Of a stretch of DNA of 64,000 nt, positions 33,386-42,411 are shown piece by piece. The stretch's first letter is position 1; each line of letters begins with the position of its first letter. Origin of the DNA: Acidimicrobiaceae bacterium (GTDB lineage: Bacteria; Actinomycetota; Acidimicrobiia; Acidimicrobiales; Ilumatobacteraceae); contig CANFGT010000005.1 in the NCBI GenBank assembly GCA_947446815.1, positions 1 through 64,000 on the forward strand. Direction: 5' to 3'. Below the pieces are notes generated by a model. The model worked only from the letters and a program-made list of their open reading frames with translations. It made no database searches and was not told the DNA's origin. Made by a program: the position numbers and the translations under genes.

Positions 33386-34324
33386 ATGTCGACACAGCCG
33401 CTTTCGTCTACTGGGCAACCGTTGTGTTTGATGACGATTCACGCACACCCAGACGATGAAGCGTCAAAGGGTGCTCCTACGGTCGCGCGGTATTACGAAG
33501 AAGGTGTGCGCACCGTTCTTGTCTGCTGTACGGGTGGGGAAGAAGGCGATCTGCAGAATCCTGCACTGCGTGAACCAGGGCAGCCATTCCATGGTGCGAC
33601 TCCAGAAGAAGAGCGCGAGATTATTGCCCGCTTACGACCTGATGAGTTAAAGAAGTCAATTGAGGCAATCGGATTCTCTGCTCTACATATGTTGGGTTAT
33701 CGCGACTCGGGCATGGCAGGGTCTGAACCCAATAATCATCCTGAGTGTTTTCACATGGCAGACATTGATGAGGCAACGGGGCGACTTGTTGCATTGATTC
33801 GGGCAGAGAAGCCTCAAGTCATTCTCACCTATAACGATGATCAAGCCGGATATCCGCATCCCGATCACTTGCGCGTACACGACATCAGCCTCCTTGCTTT
33901 TGACCGTGCTGGAGACCCCGCGTGGTACCCCGAACTTGGTGCTCCATGGCAAGTATCGAAGATGTATTACACGTTGTGGGCAAAAGAACGTGTTCTGGCT
34001 GTGCATGAGGCACTGTTGCTGAAGTTTGGTGAGTCGCCATTTGATGAGAAGTGGTTGGCTCGTCCTTCGCAAGACCACCGCATCACAACGCGACTTGATA
34101 TTGGCCGTTACCTACGTGCACGCACGGAATCGTTGTTGGCCCATGCGACACAAATTGATCCGTCATCAAAGTGGTGGTTCGGTCTTGATGATGACGAACT
34201 TGCAAAGGTGTATCCGTGGGAGGACTGGATTCTTGCGGCGAGTGTCTTTGGTGAAATTCCTGAAGGAATGCAAGAGACAGATTTATTCTTTGGCGTACGA
34301 GAGCACGTCTCCGTTACGTCCTAA
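33386..34324 (+). CDS. mca: Mycothiol S-conjugate amidase-like PIG-L deacetylase
   Basis: 312 residues of the LmbE/PIG-L zinc deacetylase family. The zinc motif is IHAHPDDEASKG (about 18-29), with the third ligand in GYPHPDHLRVHD (about 155). The length, the EASKGAPTVARY wording, VLVCCTGGEEGDLQNPA and ML-GYRDSGMAG agree best with Mca, which cleaves mycothiol S-conjugates during detoxification, rather than MshB, which deacetylates the mycothiol precursor. Mycothiol is restricted to actinobacteria, so this supports the organism call. A second mycothiol-linked type of protein lies at 38657. Confidence 0.85.
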   Translation: MSTQPLSSTGQPLCLMTIHAHPDDEASKGAPTVARYYEEGVRTVLVCCTGGEEGDLQNPALREPGQPFHGATPEEEREIIARLRPDELKKSIEAIGFSALHMLGYRDSGMAGSEPNNHPECFHMADIDEATGRLVALIRAEKPQVILTYNDDQAGYPHPDHLRVHDISLLAFDRAGDPAWYPELGAPWQVSKMYYTLWAKERVLAVHEALLLKFGESPFDEKWLARPSQDHRITTRLDIGRYLRARTESLLAHATQIDPSSKWWFGLDDDELAKVYPWEDWILAASVFGEIPEGMQETDLFFGVREHVSVTS

Positions 34325-34337
34325 TGGGCTTTGGTAA

Positions 34338-35180
34338 TTAGCCAGCGCGCATGGCATCACGAAGTTCGCGATAGCCAATAAGAACTGCGCCGCTGTTGGT
34401 AATCGCCTGACGAAGTTCTTGATTTGTTGTAACGAGTTCGAGATCATCAATCCAGCCCTCAGTGATGCCACCAAGCGCTCGCACTTCGGGGGTATCGATG
34501 GCAGGTTGCACATGAATTTCTGTGACGCCCGGCTGCAAGTTGGCGATTGCAGCGAACACACGCTCACGGCTGCCTGTGCGCCAGTCATGATCGAAATGGT
34601 CGGGGAAGACGACGCCCTCTTCGCTTGCTAATTGGCGAAAGGGGAAACCGGCTGCTTCTGCAGAGATGGTCGACGGCAAGCGAATTGGCAACTTGAATTC
34701 AAAAGCGAGCTCTAAGTAGACATCAAAAAATTCAGGGCGCAACGTAATCGATGTGAGATGCGGTGCCAAGTGAGTGACATCGATGCCCCATGCGATGGCT
34801 CGTTCAATTTGGGCACGACATTCGCGCAATACCTCGGTGGAGTCTGCGTGTTCCCACAAGTCATCAACCGAACGTGGAAAGCCACCTTCGCCAGAGAGAA
34901 GCGTGGGTGCGTGCGTGAGTGGACCCCAGCGATACAGCGGATGTTCTGCATTGAGGGTGAGGTGCACTCCGATGTCTTCATTGCGATATTCATCAGCGGC
35001 GTAGCGAGCCCACGGTGCGGGCATCATGATGGACGCACAAGTTGCGATGCCTTCACGAATGGCTTGATACACGCCAACGGTTGCACCGTGGCAAGAGCCC
35101 AAATCATCACAAGAGATAATGACTAACCGCGCATCATCTGAGTGTCCTAAGCGCGAAGCAAGCGAGCGGGTATCGGCCAT
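34338..35180 (-). CDS. YdjC/ChbG-family carbohydrate deacetylase
   Basis: 280 residues. The YdjC signature is visible: RLVIISCDDLGSCHGATVGV near the N-terminus (metal-binding Asp), IGVHLTLNAEHP (His), and VTHLAPHLTSIT further on (His pair). Members deacetylate N-acetylated sugars such as chitooligosaccharides, or hopanoid precursors (HpnK). The active-site C-terminal half includes GVTEIHVQPAIDTPE, with a final histidine. The start lies 9 nt downstream of the nuclease stop on the same strand, so thiolase, nuclease and deacetylase may share one transcript. The natural substrate is unknown. Confidence 0.87.
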   Translation of the reverse strand: MADTRSLASRLGHSDDARLVIISCDDLGSCHGATVGVYQAIREGIATCASIMMPAPWARYAADEYRNEDIGVHLTLNAEHPLYRWGPLTHAPTLLSGEGGFPRSVDDLWEHADSTEVLRECRAQIERAIAWGIDVTHLAPHLTSITLRPEFFDVYLELAFEFKLPIRLPSTISAEAAGFPFRQLASEEGVVFPDHFDHDWRTGSRERVFAAIANLQPGVTEIHVQPAIDTPEVRALGGITEGWIDDLELVTTNQELRQAITNSGAVLIGYRELRDAMRAG

Positions 35181-35189
35181 AAAAGAACC

Positions 35190-35693
35190 CTACCCCTGAC
35201 AATGTGCCCAGAGCCCGAGTTGTTCTTGTTGAGCCATGTTTGCAGCCTGAGCAAAATCTGTCGCCAACGATGTATTGGGCTCAAAGGGGTATGGCCGTGC
35301 CCAGCCATCGGCAACGAGTTCTAAATTGAGAAACAGGTTGTCGGTTGCGCGATAGACGTATCCCAAGAAGCGACCGTATTTGTCTCTTGCTTCGACGTCG
35401 CGCGCAACAAATACTTTTGTTCCTGGCGGGAAAGTGCTTTTTGTATGTGCTGATGCTTCAGGCCCCCAACATTGCACGGGCTTACGCGGATGGACGGTTT
35501 CAGGAGTGTCGACCCCAATAAGGCGAATCGTCTCTGTGCGACCAGAGAAGGAAACAGACAATGTGTCACCGTCGGACACGTGCGTCACGGTGGCAAGAAT
35601 GCGACCACCCGCATCCGATTGGATGCGGGTGGCTGAGCACGATACGAGAGTGAGACACAAGCTCACGATGATCGGAATAGTTCTGCGCGACGT
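35190..35693 (-). CDS. Secreted thermonuclease-like (SNase) lipoprotein, probable ACG start
   Basis: An ordinary start is a GTG at 35666, giving 158 residues with a truncated leader. Nine codons further upstream an ACG (35691-35693) lies 6 nt behind AAAGGAG (35700-35706) and gives a complete lipoprotein signal: MSRRTIPIIVSLCLTLVSC, with Cys 19 in the lipobox. I therefore prefer the ACG (167 residues). The mature part is a staphylococcal-nuclease fold: ATVTHVSDGDTLSVSF, IRLIGVDTPETVHP, DVEARDKYGRFLGYVYR and LNLELVADGWARPYPF. It contains the usual Asp, Arg and Glu of the active site. It should degrade extracellular nucleic acid. The gene follows the thiolase stop by 15 nt. Confidence 0.82.
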   Translation of the reverse strand, partial: TSRRTIPIIVSLCLTLVSCSATRIQSDAGGRILATVTHVSDGDTLSVSFSGRTETIRLIGVDTPETVHPRKPVQCWGPEASAHTKSTFPPGTKVFVARDVEARDKYGRFLGYVYRATDNLFLNLELVADGWARPYPFEPNTSLATDFAQAANMAQQEQLGLWAHCQG

Positions 35694-35708
35694 AGCGCGC
35701 TCCTTTGC

Positions 35709-36896
35709 TTAGATGCGCTCGATGAGAGTGCCGGTACCGAGACCACCGCCACAGCACATGGAGATGATGCCGTAGCGACCGCCGGTGCGCTCCAACTCAT
35801 TCAGTGCCTTGGTGATGAGGAAGGCGCCTGTTGCGCCGAGTGGGTGACCGAGTGCAATTGCACCACCGTTCGGGTTGGTGCGCTCGAGATCGGCGCCCAC
35901 TTCCTTGGCCCATGCAAGAACCACTGATGCGAATGCCTCGTTGATCTCGAAGACATCGATGTCATCAATCTTGAGGTTGTTGCGCTCGAGCAAACGCTGT
36001 GTCGCGTCGATCGGGCCCGTGAGCATGAGTACGGGATCAACGCCAACAAGGCAGGAATCCACGATGCGAGCACGAGCCTTGAGACCGAGAGACTTTGCCT
36101 TCTCCTCAGTCATCATGAGAACTGCAGCCGCACCATCAGAAATCTGTGATGAGTTACCAGCGGTGTGAACACCTTCTGGGCGAGCCACTGGCTTCAAGGT
36201 AGAGAGCTTCTCGAGTGTGGTCTCGCGAAGGCCTTCGTCCTTGGTGATGCGACGTGTGCCGACGACTTCGCCTGCCTCGTTGACTTCTGGCGCATCCACT
36301 TCGATGTACTGGCCGGAGAAACGATCTTCGTTCCATGCACGTGCAGCACGAGCCTGTGATTCAGCACCCCAGTTGTCGGTGTCTGCGCGTGTGACGCCCC
36401 ACTTGTCTGCGATGCGCTCTGCACCTTCGAACTGCGAGGTCATTTCATATTCTTCAAAGTAGGTCTTTGGAATGGGGACGCCCAGGCCAATTTCCTTTTT
36501 GCTGTTGCTGCCGATGGGGACGCGACTCATGACTTCAACGCCACATGCGATTGCAACATCAACGACACCAGAACCGATGAGTGACGCAGCAAGGCTGGTT
36601 GCCTGCTGTGAGGAACCGCACTGTGTGTCGACAGTTGTTGCAGCGGTGGTTAGTGGAAGTCCTGCTGCCAACCATGCAGTACGAGTCACGTTGAATGACT
36701 GTTCACCGATTTGGCTGACGCAACCGCCAACAACTTGCTCCACGACGGAGGGGTCGATGCCGGAGCGCTCGATGATTGCCTTCTGAGCAAGACCGAGAAG
36801 TTCTGCGGGGTGAAGGGTGGATAAACCGCCGTTACGACGCCCGATAGGGGTGCGTACTGCATCGACGATTACGACTGGATTTTGATTACGTGCCAT
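35709..36896 (-). CDS. Acetyl-CoA C-acyltransferase (thiolase)
   Basis: 395 residues. The nucleophile Cys93 lies in VDTQCGSSQQA, with the distal motifs EINEAFASVVLAWAK, GGAIALGHPLGATGAF and CCGGGLGTGTLIE. Together they supply the His and second Cys of the thiolase active site. The TQCGSSQQA wording is common in actinobacterial degradative thiolases such as the FadA5/FadA6 types that finish sterol side-chain or ring breakdown. The enzyme would release acetyl-CoA or propionyl-CoA from 3-ketoacyl-CoA. It is divergent from nudC by 37 nt and appears to lead a thiolase-nuclease-deacetylase unit. The precise substrate is open. Confidence 0.93.
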   Translation of the reverse strand: MARNQNPVVIVDAVRTPIGRRNGGLSTLHPAELLGLAQKAIIERSGIDPSVVEQVVGGCVSQIGEQSFNVTRTAWLAAGLPLTTAATTVDTQCGSSQQATSLAASLIGSGVVDVAIACGVEVMSRVPIGSNSKKEIGLGVPIPKTYFEEYEMTSQFEGAERIADKWGVTRADTDNWGAESQARAARAWNEDRFSGQYIEVDAPEVNEAGEVVGTRRITKDEGLRETTLEKLSTLKPVARPEGVHTAGNSSQISDGAAAVLMMTEEKAKSLGLKARARIVDSCLVGVDPVLMLTGPIDATQRLLERNNLKIDDIDVFEINEAFASVVLAWAKEVGADLERTNPNGGAIALGHPLGATGAFLITKALNELERTGGRYGIISMCCGGGLGTGTLIERI

Positions 36897-36933
36897 TGGC
36901 TCATCCTAGGCAAGCCCCTGCCAACTACCGTCA

Positions 36934-37731
36934 ATGGAGATGAACCCGCATGAGTCCTCCTTTCGCCCATCTCTGACCCCCGCTGAGCATGCTCTCGAAC
37001 ACCGCTTCATTCATGTGGTGGGAAGCAAAGTCTTTATTGACAACCAGCCGGCAGAAGAAGAATGGGATCAGCACTTCCTCGGCATGCATGGAGATGTTGC
37101 CTGTTGGGGAATTGATGTTCCGCATGGACAAGATCCTGGCTATGGCGCCGAGATGGATTTGCGAGCTTTATTTGGACGGGTAAGCGAAACTGAATGGGCC
37201 GTCGCCGGTCGTGCTGTGCAATTGGTGGAGTGGGGTCGCACTCATCGATTCTGTGGTCGATGTGGAGAGCCGACGCAGATGGCGCCAAACGAGCGTGCCT
37301 ATGTGTGTCCTGCTTGTTCATTGATGGCATTCCCACGGCTCGCTCCCGCGATCATCACGTTGGTCACTCGTGGTGAAGGAGATCACCAAGAGGCTCTGCT
37401 CGCACGAGGCGCAAACTTCCCCGTTCCGATGTATTCCACACTTGCTGGGTTTGTGGAAGCGGGGGAGAACCTCGAACAAGCTGTTGCGCGCGAAGTGGAA
37501 GAAGAAGTGGGTGTGAAGGTCGGCAATGTTCGATACGTCGCTAGTCAGCCATGGCCTTTCCCACATTCATTGATGCTGGGCTTCACTGCGATTTGGGAGT
37601 CGGGAGACATTGTGTGTGACCCAGTCGAAATTCATGATGCGAATTGGTACAAGCGTGATGAATTGCCAATGATTCCGCCAGCAATGTCCATTGCTCGTCG
37701 ACTGATTGATGACTGGGTATATCAGCGCTAG
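36934..37731 (+). CDS. nudC: NAD(+) diphosphatase (NudC, NADH pyrophosphatase)
   Basis: 265 residues. An N-terminal regulatory region is followed by a four-cysteine zinc ribbon (FCGRCGEP and YVCPACSLM, about 100-125) and the Nudix domain with its box at about 165-190 (GFVEAGENLEQAVAREVEEE). The NudC-specific SQPWPFPHS follows directly. It hydrolyses NAD(H) to NMN(H) and AMP and can remove NAD caps from RNA in other bacteria. The start ATG at 36934 is taken as given; a second ATG two codons later is possible. It is divergent from the thiolase gene. Confidence 0.94.
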   Translation: MEMNPHESSFRPSLTPAEHALEHRFIHVVGSKVFIDNQPAEEEWDQHFLGMHGDVACWGIDVPHGQDPGYGAEMDLRALFGRVSETEWAVAGRAVQLVEWGRTHRFCGRCGEPTQMAPNERAYVCPACSLMAFPRLAPAIITLVTRGEGDHQEALLARGANFPVPMYSTLAGFVEAGENLEQAVAREVEEEVGVKVGNVRYVASQPWPFPHSLMLGFTAIWESGDIVCDPVEIHDANWYKRDELPMIPPAMSIARRLIDDWVYQR

Positions 37732-37766
37732 TGATTTCACGTCGCTGAACGCCTAGCGTCTCAGGG

Positions 37767-38657
37767 ATGAGCAACATGAATCTCGGACGTATCGGTTTGT
37801 GGGCTGCGGACTTTGATCTGCAACCAATGACGAAGGCACAAGAAGCCATCGCCCAGGTCGAAGAGATGGGCTACGGAGCTGTATGGGTTCCCGAAGCTGT
37901 CATCCGCGAACCTTTCGCATCGACTGCGTTGTTACTTTCTGCAACAAAGAAGATGGTGCTCGCAACTGGCATTGCAAGTTTGCATGCACGTACTGCACAA
38001 ACAATGCAGGCGGGGTGGAAGACGTTGACCGAGGCATTTCCTGATCGATTCTTGTTGGGTATCGGCGTGAGTCATGCTCCGATGGTGCAGGGAGTACACA
38101 AGGGCACCTACGACAAGCCATACACCACGATGGTGGAATATCTCGATGCAATGGACAATGGAATCTTCTTTGGCGCCGCACCAACCACAGCACCACAGCG
38201 CGTATTGGCCGCTCTGGGACCAAAGATGTTGAAGTTGTCGGCAGAACGTGGTGCAGGTGCTCATCCGTATTTCACACCAGTGGAACACACGGCCTTTGCG
38301 CGAGAGACCATGGGTGCTGATGCATTGCTGGCTCCCGAGCTTGCAGTGGTGTTGGAGACTGACTCATCAAAAGCGCGCGAGATTGCTCGTAAGTACATGA
38401 CGACGTACACACGCTTGCCGAACTACACAAACAACTTGAAGCGTTTTGGTTTTACTGAAGAAGAAATCGTGCATCAAGAAGACCGACTTGTGGACGCGAT
38501 TGTGGCGTGGGGTTCCATTGATTCGGTAGTCGCCGCAGTAAAGGGTCATCTGGATGCAGGTGCAGACCACGTGTGTATTCAGGTACTCACGGACAAGCCT
38601 GGTTCCTTGCCAATGCGTGAATGGCAAGAACTAGCTGACGCCACGCGCAGTCTCTAA
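37767..38657 (+). CDS. LLM class F420-dependent oxidoreductase (TIGR03620-like)
   Basis: 296 residues of the luciferase-like family: GRIGLWAADFDLQPMTKAQE, EEMGYGAVWVPEAVIREPF, LATGIASLHARTAQTMQAGW, FLLGIGVSHAPMVQG and AALGPKMLKLSAERGAGAHP. The opening IGLWA and the ASLHARTA segment are typical of the TIGR03620 branch found in F420-producing actinobacteria. It differs clearly from the copies at 4442 and 57618. Its stop overlaps the next start by one base (TAATG), so the two genes are probably translated together. Substrate unknown. Confidence 0.88.
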   Translation: MSNMNLGRIGLWAADFDLQPMTKAQEAIAQVEEMGYGAVWVPEAVIREPFASTALLLSATKKMVLATGIASLHARTAQTMQAGWKTLTEAFPDRFLLGIGVSHAPMVQGVHKGTYDKPYTTMVEYLDAMDNGIFFGAAPTTAPQRVLAALGPKMLKLSAERGAGAHPYFTPVEHTAFARETMGADALLAPELAVVLETDSSKAREIARKYMTTYTRLPNYTNNLKRFGFTEEEIVHQEDRLVDAIVAWGSIDSVVAAVKGHLDAGADHVCIQVLTDKPGSLPMREWQELADATRSL

Positions 38658-39382
38658 TGAACAACGAAAAGTATCTGGAGCACATCGCTGCTTCTGGTCA
38701 TGCAATCGCTATTGCCGCACGTACCTCGCTTGATGCCCCAGTCTTGGCGTGTGCGCCGTGGCGCGTTGCGGACTTGTTGTGGCACGTCGGTGAAGTGCAT
38801 TTGTTTTGGGAGAGCATGGCGGCAAGTGGCGCACTGGACCCTTCGCAGGTCATCCGAGCTAGTCGTCCAGCAAACGCAGACATGATTCGCTGGTATGACA
38901 ATGGCGTTGATGCACTGGTAGAAACTCTGACGCGATTGGACCCTGATCAGCCAGTGTGGACATGGACGGGCCCTCAAACGGTGTCATGGATCATCCGCCG
39001 CATGGCGCATGAAACGGCGATTCATGCATGGGATGCCCAATGGGCTGCAGGAATGCGTCCGGTCATTGATGCAGAGCTGGCCAGCGATGGCATCGATGAG
39101 TTTGTCTATGTGATGACACCGCACATGCGTGAGGGACAACCCATAGTGGGCGGCTCAGTGCATATCCATTGCACAGACGTTGAAGGTGAGTGGTTGCTCA
39201 CCCCGGGCGATGGGCTTGAGATGATTGCAACGCGGGAGCATGCCAAAGGATCTGTTGCTCTGCGTGGTTCTGCAGAGGACCTTCTACTTGTGCTCTGGCG
39301 ACGTTCGCCATTGGAAGTAGTGGAAGTCATCGGCAATGAAGGTGTCGCTGAGCGATTCCTCTTGCGCAGCGACCTCGACTAG
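38657..39382 (+). CDS. Maleylpyruvate isomerase/MDMPI-type (DinB-like) protein
   Basis: 241 residues. The N-terminal helical bundle has CAPWRVADLLWHVGEVHLFW (first metal-site His), and later RRMAHETAIHAWDAQ provides the HxxxHxWD pair, giving the three-histidine metal site of DinB/MDMPI proteins. The second half is a smaller alpha/beta domain (VHIHCTDVEGEWLL and after). Relatives use mycothiol as cofactor, such as maleylpyruvate isomerase, but most remain uncharacterised. Coupled by a one-base overlap to the LLM oxidoreductase upstream, it may process the same substrate. With the Mca-like gene at 33386 it points to a mycothiol-using cell. Confidence 0.83.
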   Translation: MNNEKYLEHIAASGHAIAIAARTSLDAPVLACAPWRVADLLWHVGEVHLFWESMAASGALDPSQVIRASRPANADMIRWYDNGVDALVETLTRLDPDQPVWTWTGPQTVSWIIRRMAHETAIHAWDAQWAAGMRPVIDAELASDGIDEFVYVMTPHMREGQPIVGGSVHIHCTDVEGEWLLTPGDGLEMIATREHAKGSVALRGSAEDLLLVLWRRSPLEVVEVIGNEGVAERFLLRSDLD

Positions 39383-39388
39383 TGAGAA

Positions 39389-42343
39389 CTACTTCTTTGC
39401 CTTGACGGTGATCCACTTGGATTTATTGCCCGCTTTGTCGATAACTCGTATTTGCATCGTGCGCTGACCCTTTGGAAACGCAACGACGTAGGTACCACGT
39501 CGCGCGGCAGAGACGCGAAGAGAAGAAGTGCGATTTTGTGCTTTGATCTCAATTCGCACGACTCCTGACATCTTGTCGCGTGCCGAAATTGTCACGGTAG
39601 GTGTTGATGTTTTCTTCACCGTGCCCACCGATGAAACAAGTGTCTTTGCCGCGCTCATCGCTCTAACGACAGGTGCTTCATCATCTGGCGAGACAATGTC
39701 AGTTACGAGAGTGATGTCATCTTCATAAGTGGCAGATGTTCCATTGCGGAAATAGAACTGTACATAGACAGTGCGATCAGCGAATTCCTCATCCGAAGCT
39801 ATAAGTTCCCATGACATAGTCGAAGTGATTGGTAAGACTGTTGCTCCCTTGAATGTCTTGAGATTCGATATACGCATTGCGACAGCGCCACTCGGAGGAG
39901 TGATGGTGAGGTCGACCGTTGCTGACTCAGTTGAGTAGTCATCATTATTGATCATGACTCCGAGTGGCGCAGTAGTTGTGAAGCTAACTGTTGCCGATGT
40001 TGATTTGCCGGCTTCATTGCGAGCAATTAACGCGACCTCATATGTCATTCCTGGGCGAAGTTCTTCGAGGGTGTAATAAACATCTTGTAGGCCAAATGTG
40101 TCGGACTGTCGAATAAACAGTTCATATGGATCGTCGGTTCCGTTGCGGGTCGTGAAGAGAAGTGTGACTTCCGTATCAAGCCCATTGGCATCAAACTGCA
40201 ATTGAAATGAAGCACCATGTGAAGATGGTTGAACAGTCGGGGTGGACACCGATGGTGCGCCTCCCATCGTGCGAACAGTTTCTGCAGCAGACGTATGTGT
40301 CCCGACTTGGTTTGTTGCGATAACACGTACGAAATAATCCGTCCGGGCTTGCATTCCAGTAATGGTGAGTTGGTGATTGGTGGGCTCAGTGCTGGTGAAC
40401 GTAGATGTATTGGATGTGAGAACTGTTGCAAAGTTTGAAGTTGTGGAAGCTTCCGCACGCACTGAGCCAGAACTGGCACCTGTTGCAACTGTGACGTCTA
40501 GAGAGATCGAACGGACCGATGCCGAGGTGGTAAAAGACACAACTGATGGCGAAGAGCCGATGGTGAGGAAGGAACTGACATTGCCCACGGTGGTGCCGAG
40601 CCGATTGGTTGCTATTGCGCGTGAGTAATAGCGGGTGCGCGGCTGCAATCCAGTGAGATTGATTGAACGTGTGACATCCAATGTGCCTGATGCGCCCGTC
40701 AGCGGATACGACTGCAGATCGCTCTGGAAATTCAGGTCAGAAGAAAATTCGGCACTAATAGTGGTGCGAAGTCGGCTTGGGTTCACTCTGAATGTGGCAG
40801 TTGCCTCATTTCCAGTGATGTTGGAAGCGGTGACGTCCGAAACGACAGGCTCTGTTCCCAATGTGGTGAACATTGAAACTGAACTGGTCATCGAACCGAA
40901 AGTATTGGTGGCGATGACACGTGCATAGTGCAATGTGCGAGGAGCAAGGTTGGCAAGGTCAACGGATTCACTGATGGATGTGTATGAGCCGTCATATTCG
41001 GAGACAGTGATCGAGCGACGAATGGAATTAGAGAAGTCTGTATTTGTCGAAACCTCCAGAACGGCAGATGTTGCGTACCCATTGGAATTCACATTTAGTG
41101 ACACGGTGGCGGTCTCGGCATCGACGGAAGATGCAGTGGGATCGCTGACATCTGGTGTGCCAATCAAGGGAATTTGACGTGGGTACAAGTTCGTTGTATC
41201 GGTCTGACTGTAAACAGCGCCACCAGAGATCATTCCCCAACACCACACACGACTGACATCATCAAGAACACATGTGCCAGATCCGGAGAGCGACAATTGG
41301 TTGACAACAACTTGAGAATCGAGGAGAGGAACTCGATATGTCTTTCCGTCAAGAGTGGTGCCCGTTCCGAGTTGTCCTGTTGAACCATCGCCGAAGCAGT
41401 ACAGCTTGCTGGTAACAGTGATGGCACATGAGTTGTATGGCGCCATCAAAATCTTTGATAGTCCTTCGCCGCCAGGAACAGTCATCTGGACAAATTGCAT
41501 GCTCTTGTCGTATGTGTTATTTCCTGAAGAGCCCCGATAGTTATCACCAGCGCAATATCCGGTTCTGTCATCGGCAATTGCACAAACTCGACCACCAGAT
41601 GACATAACTGAAGTCCAGTATTTCCCGGTGGGTGTGGGAAGTAGCCGTGGAACCCAAGAGTATGTGTAGGAGAAGGACTCGCTAAATCCTGACCCCAGTT
41701 GGCCTTCACGATTGTCGCCCCAGCAATATGCCTTAAGTGAGTCGGTTGTGACACATGTGTTCCCGCGCATGTCGAGCGACGTCACCTTGCTTCCATCGGG
41801 CATCGGTACACGAACCGGAATACGCATCGATTCAAAATCCCCATTTCCGATGAAGGCGGCGTCACCCCAGCACCACAAGTCGTTGTTGAGGTCAATTGCA
41901 CATGCGGTGGCATATCCAGTCCGCACCAGTTTCACTCTGAAGTCATTGGGAAATTCAACACGAACCGGTGTGCGTGATGAAGTTGTGAAATAACTTCCGA
42001 TGTGATGTTCGCCCCAACAATAGGCACGCCCTGAAACGGCAAGCCCACAGCGAGTGTTCGAGCCACCTGCATCGATCGTTGCCCACTGCTCACCATTCGG
42101 AAGCAGAACAGGCATGAACTGCGTGACGTTACGGTTATTTGAGTTGGGTACGAGAAACCCGTTGTAGTTGTCGCCTCGGCACAACACCAAATGGTCTGTC
42201 GTAAGAACACAGAGCGCGCCCTCTCCGAGCGACACTTGCGTATAGGTAAATGGATTTGCTGAAGCAACTGTTGCAGTGACCGCCACTGTGGCAACAGGAG
42301 TGCCAACGAGAAGAAGTGCAAGGACGAAACGTGGGATGCGCAT
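39389..42343 (-). CDS. Large secreted RCC1-repeat / fibronectin-like protein
   Basis: 984 residues with a signal peptide (FVLALLLVGTPVATVAVTAT, cut near 29). Residues about 30-400 carry RCC1-type propeller repeats, recognisable by WCWGDAAFIGNGD, AYCWGDNREGQLGSG and LYCFGDGSTGQLGTG. Each repeat has a Cys-x-Gly/Trp centre. Residues about 400-830 contain four fibronectin-III-like units, each with a LxPRTxYYxRxIATN sentence (LAPRTLHYARVIATN, LQPRTRYYSRAIATN, MQARTDYFVRVIATN, LRPGMTYEVALIARN). The last 90 residues form a further Ig-like unit ending DKAGNKSKWITVKAKK. There is no visible sortase motif or membrane anchor. The RCC1 part may bind ligands or partners; an adhesive or sensing surface role is inferred. 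Confidence 0.88.
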   Translation of the reverse strand: MRIPRFVLALLLVGTPVATVAVTATVASANPFTYTQVSLGEGALCVLTTDHLVLCRGDNYNGFLVPNSNNRNVTQFMPVLLPNGEQWATIDAGGSNTRCGLAVSGRAYCWGEHHIGSYFTTSSRTPVRVEFPNDFRVKLVRTGYATACAIDLNNDLWCWGDAAFIGNGDFESMRIPVRVPMPDGSKVTSLDMRGNTCVTTDSLKAYCWGDNREGQLGSGFSESFSYTYSWVPRLLPTPTGKYWTSVMSSGGRVCAIADDRTGYCAGDNYRGSSGNNTYDKSMQFVQMTVPGGEGLSKILMAPYNSCAITVTSKLYCFGDGSTGQLGTGTTLDGKTYRVPLLDSQVVVNQLSLSGSGTCVLDDVSRVWCWGMISGGAVYSQTDTTNLYPRQIPLIGTPDVSDPTASSVDAETATVSLNVNSNGYATSAVLEVSTNTDFSNSIRRSITVSEYDGSYTSISESVDLANLAPRTLHYARVIATNTFGSMTSSVSMFTTLGTEPVVSDVTASNITGNEATATFRVNPSRLRTTISAEFSSDLNFQSDLQSYPLTGASGTLDVTRSINLTGLQPRTRYYSRAIATNRLGTTVGNVSSFLTIGSSPSVVSFTTSASVRSISLDVTVATGASSGSVRAEASTTSNFATVLTSNTSTFTSTEPTNHQLTITGMQARTDYFVRVIATNQVGTHTSAAETVRTMGGAPSVSTPTVQPSSHGASFQLQFDANGLDTEVTLLFTTRNGTDDPYELFIRQSDTFGLQDVYYTLEELRPGMTYEVALIARNEAGKSTSATVSFTTTAPLGVMINNDDYSTESATVDLTITPPSGAVAMRISNLKTFKGATVLPITSTMSWELIASDEEFADRTVYVQFYFRNGTSATYEDDITLVTDIVSPDDEAPVVRAMSAAKTLVSSVGTVKKTSTPTVTISARDKMSGVVRIEIKAQNRTSSLRVSAARRGTYVVAFPKGQRTMQIRVIDKAGNKSKWITVKAKK

Positions 42344-42387
42344 AGGCGCACAGTAGGCGTCTTCTGTGTCGCGGTTTCGTTGTGAAA

Positions 42388-42405
42388 TGCCACTCGTATG
42401 TGGCA
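42388..42405 (-). terminator. Possible weak terminator/attenuator hairpin
   Basis: TGCCAC, a 6-nt loop and GTGGCA form a perfect 6-bp stem between the DUF7064-like stop (42412) and the RCC1 gene start (42343). On the minus strand it is followed by TTTC. It is short and could be chance, but the position suits the end of the upstream minus-strand unit. Confidence 0.3.
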
Positions 42406-42411
42406 GAACGC

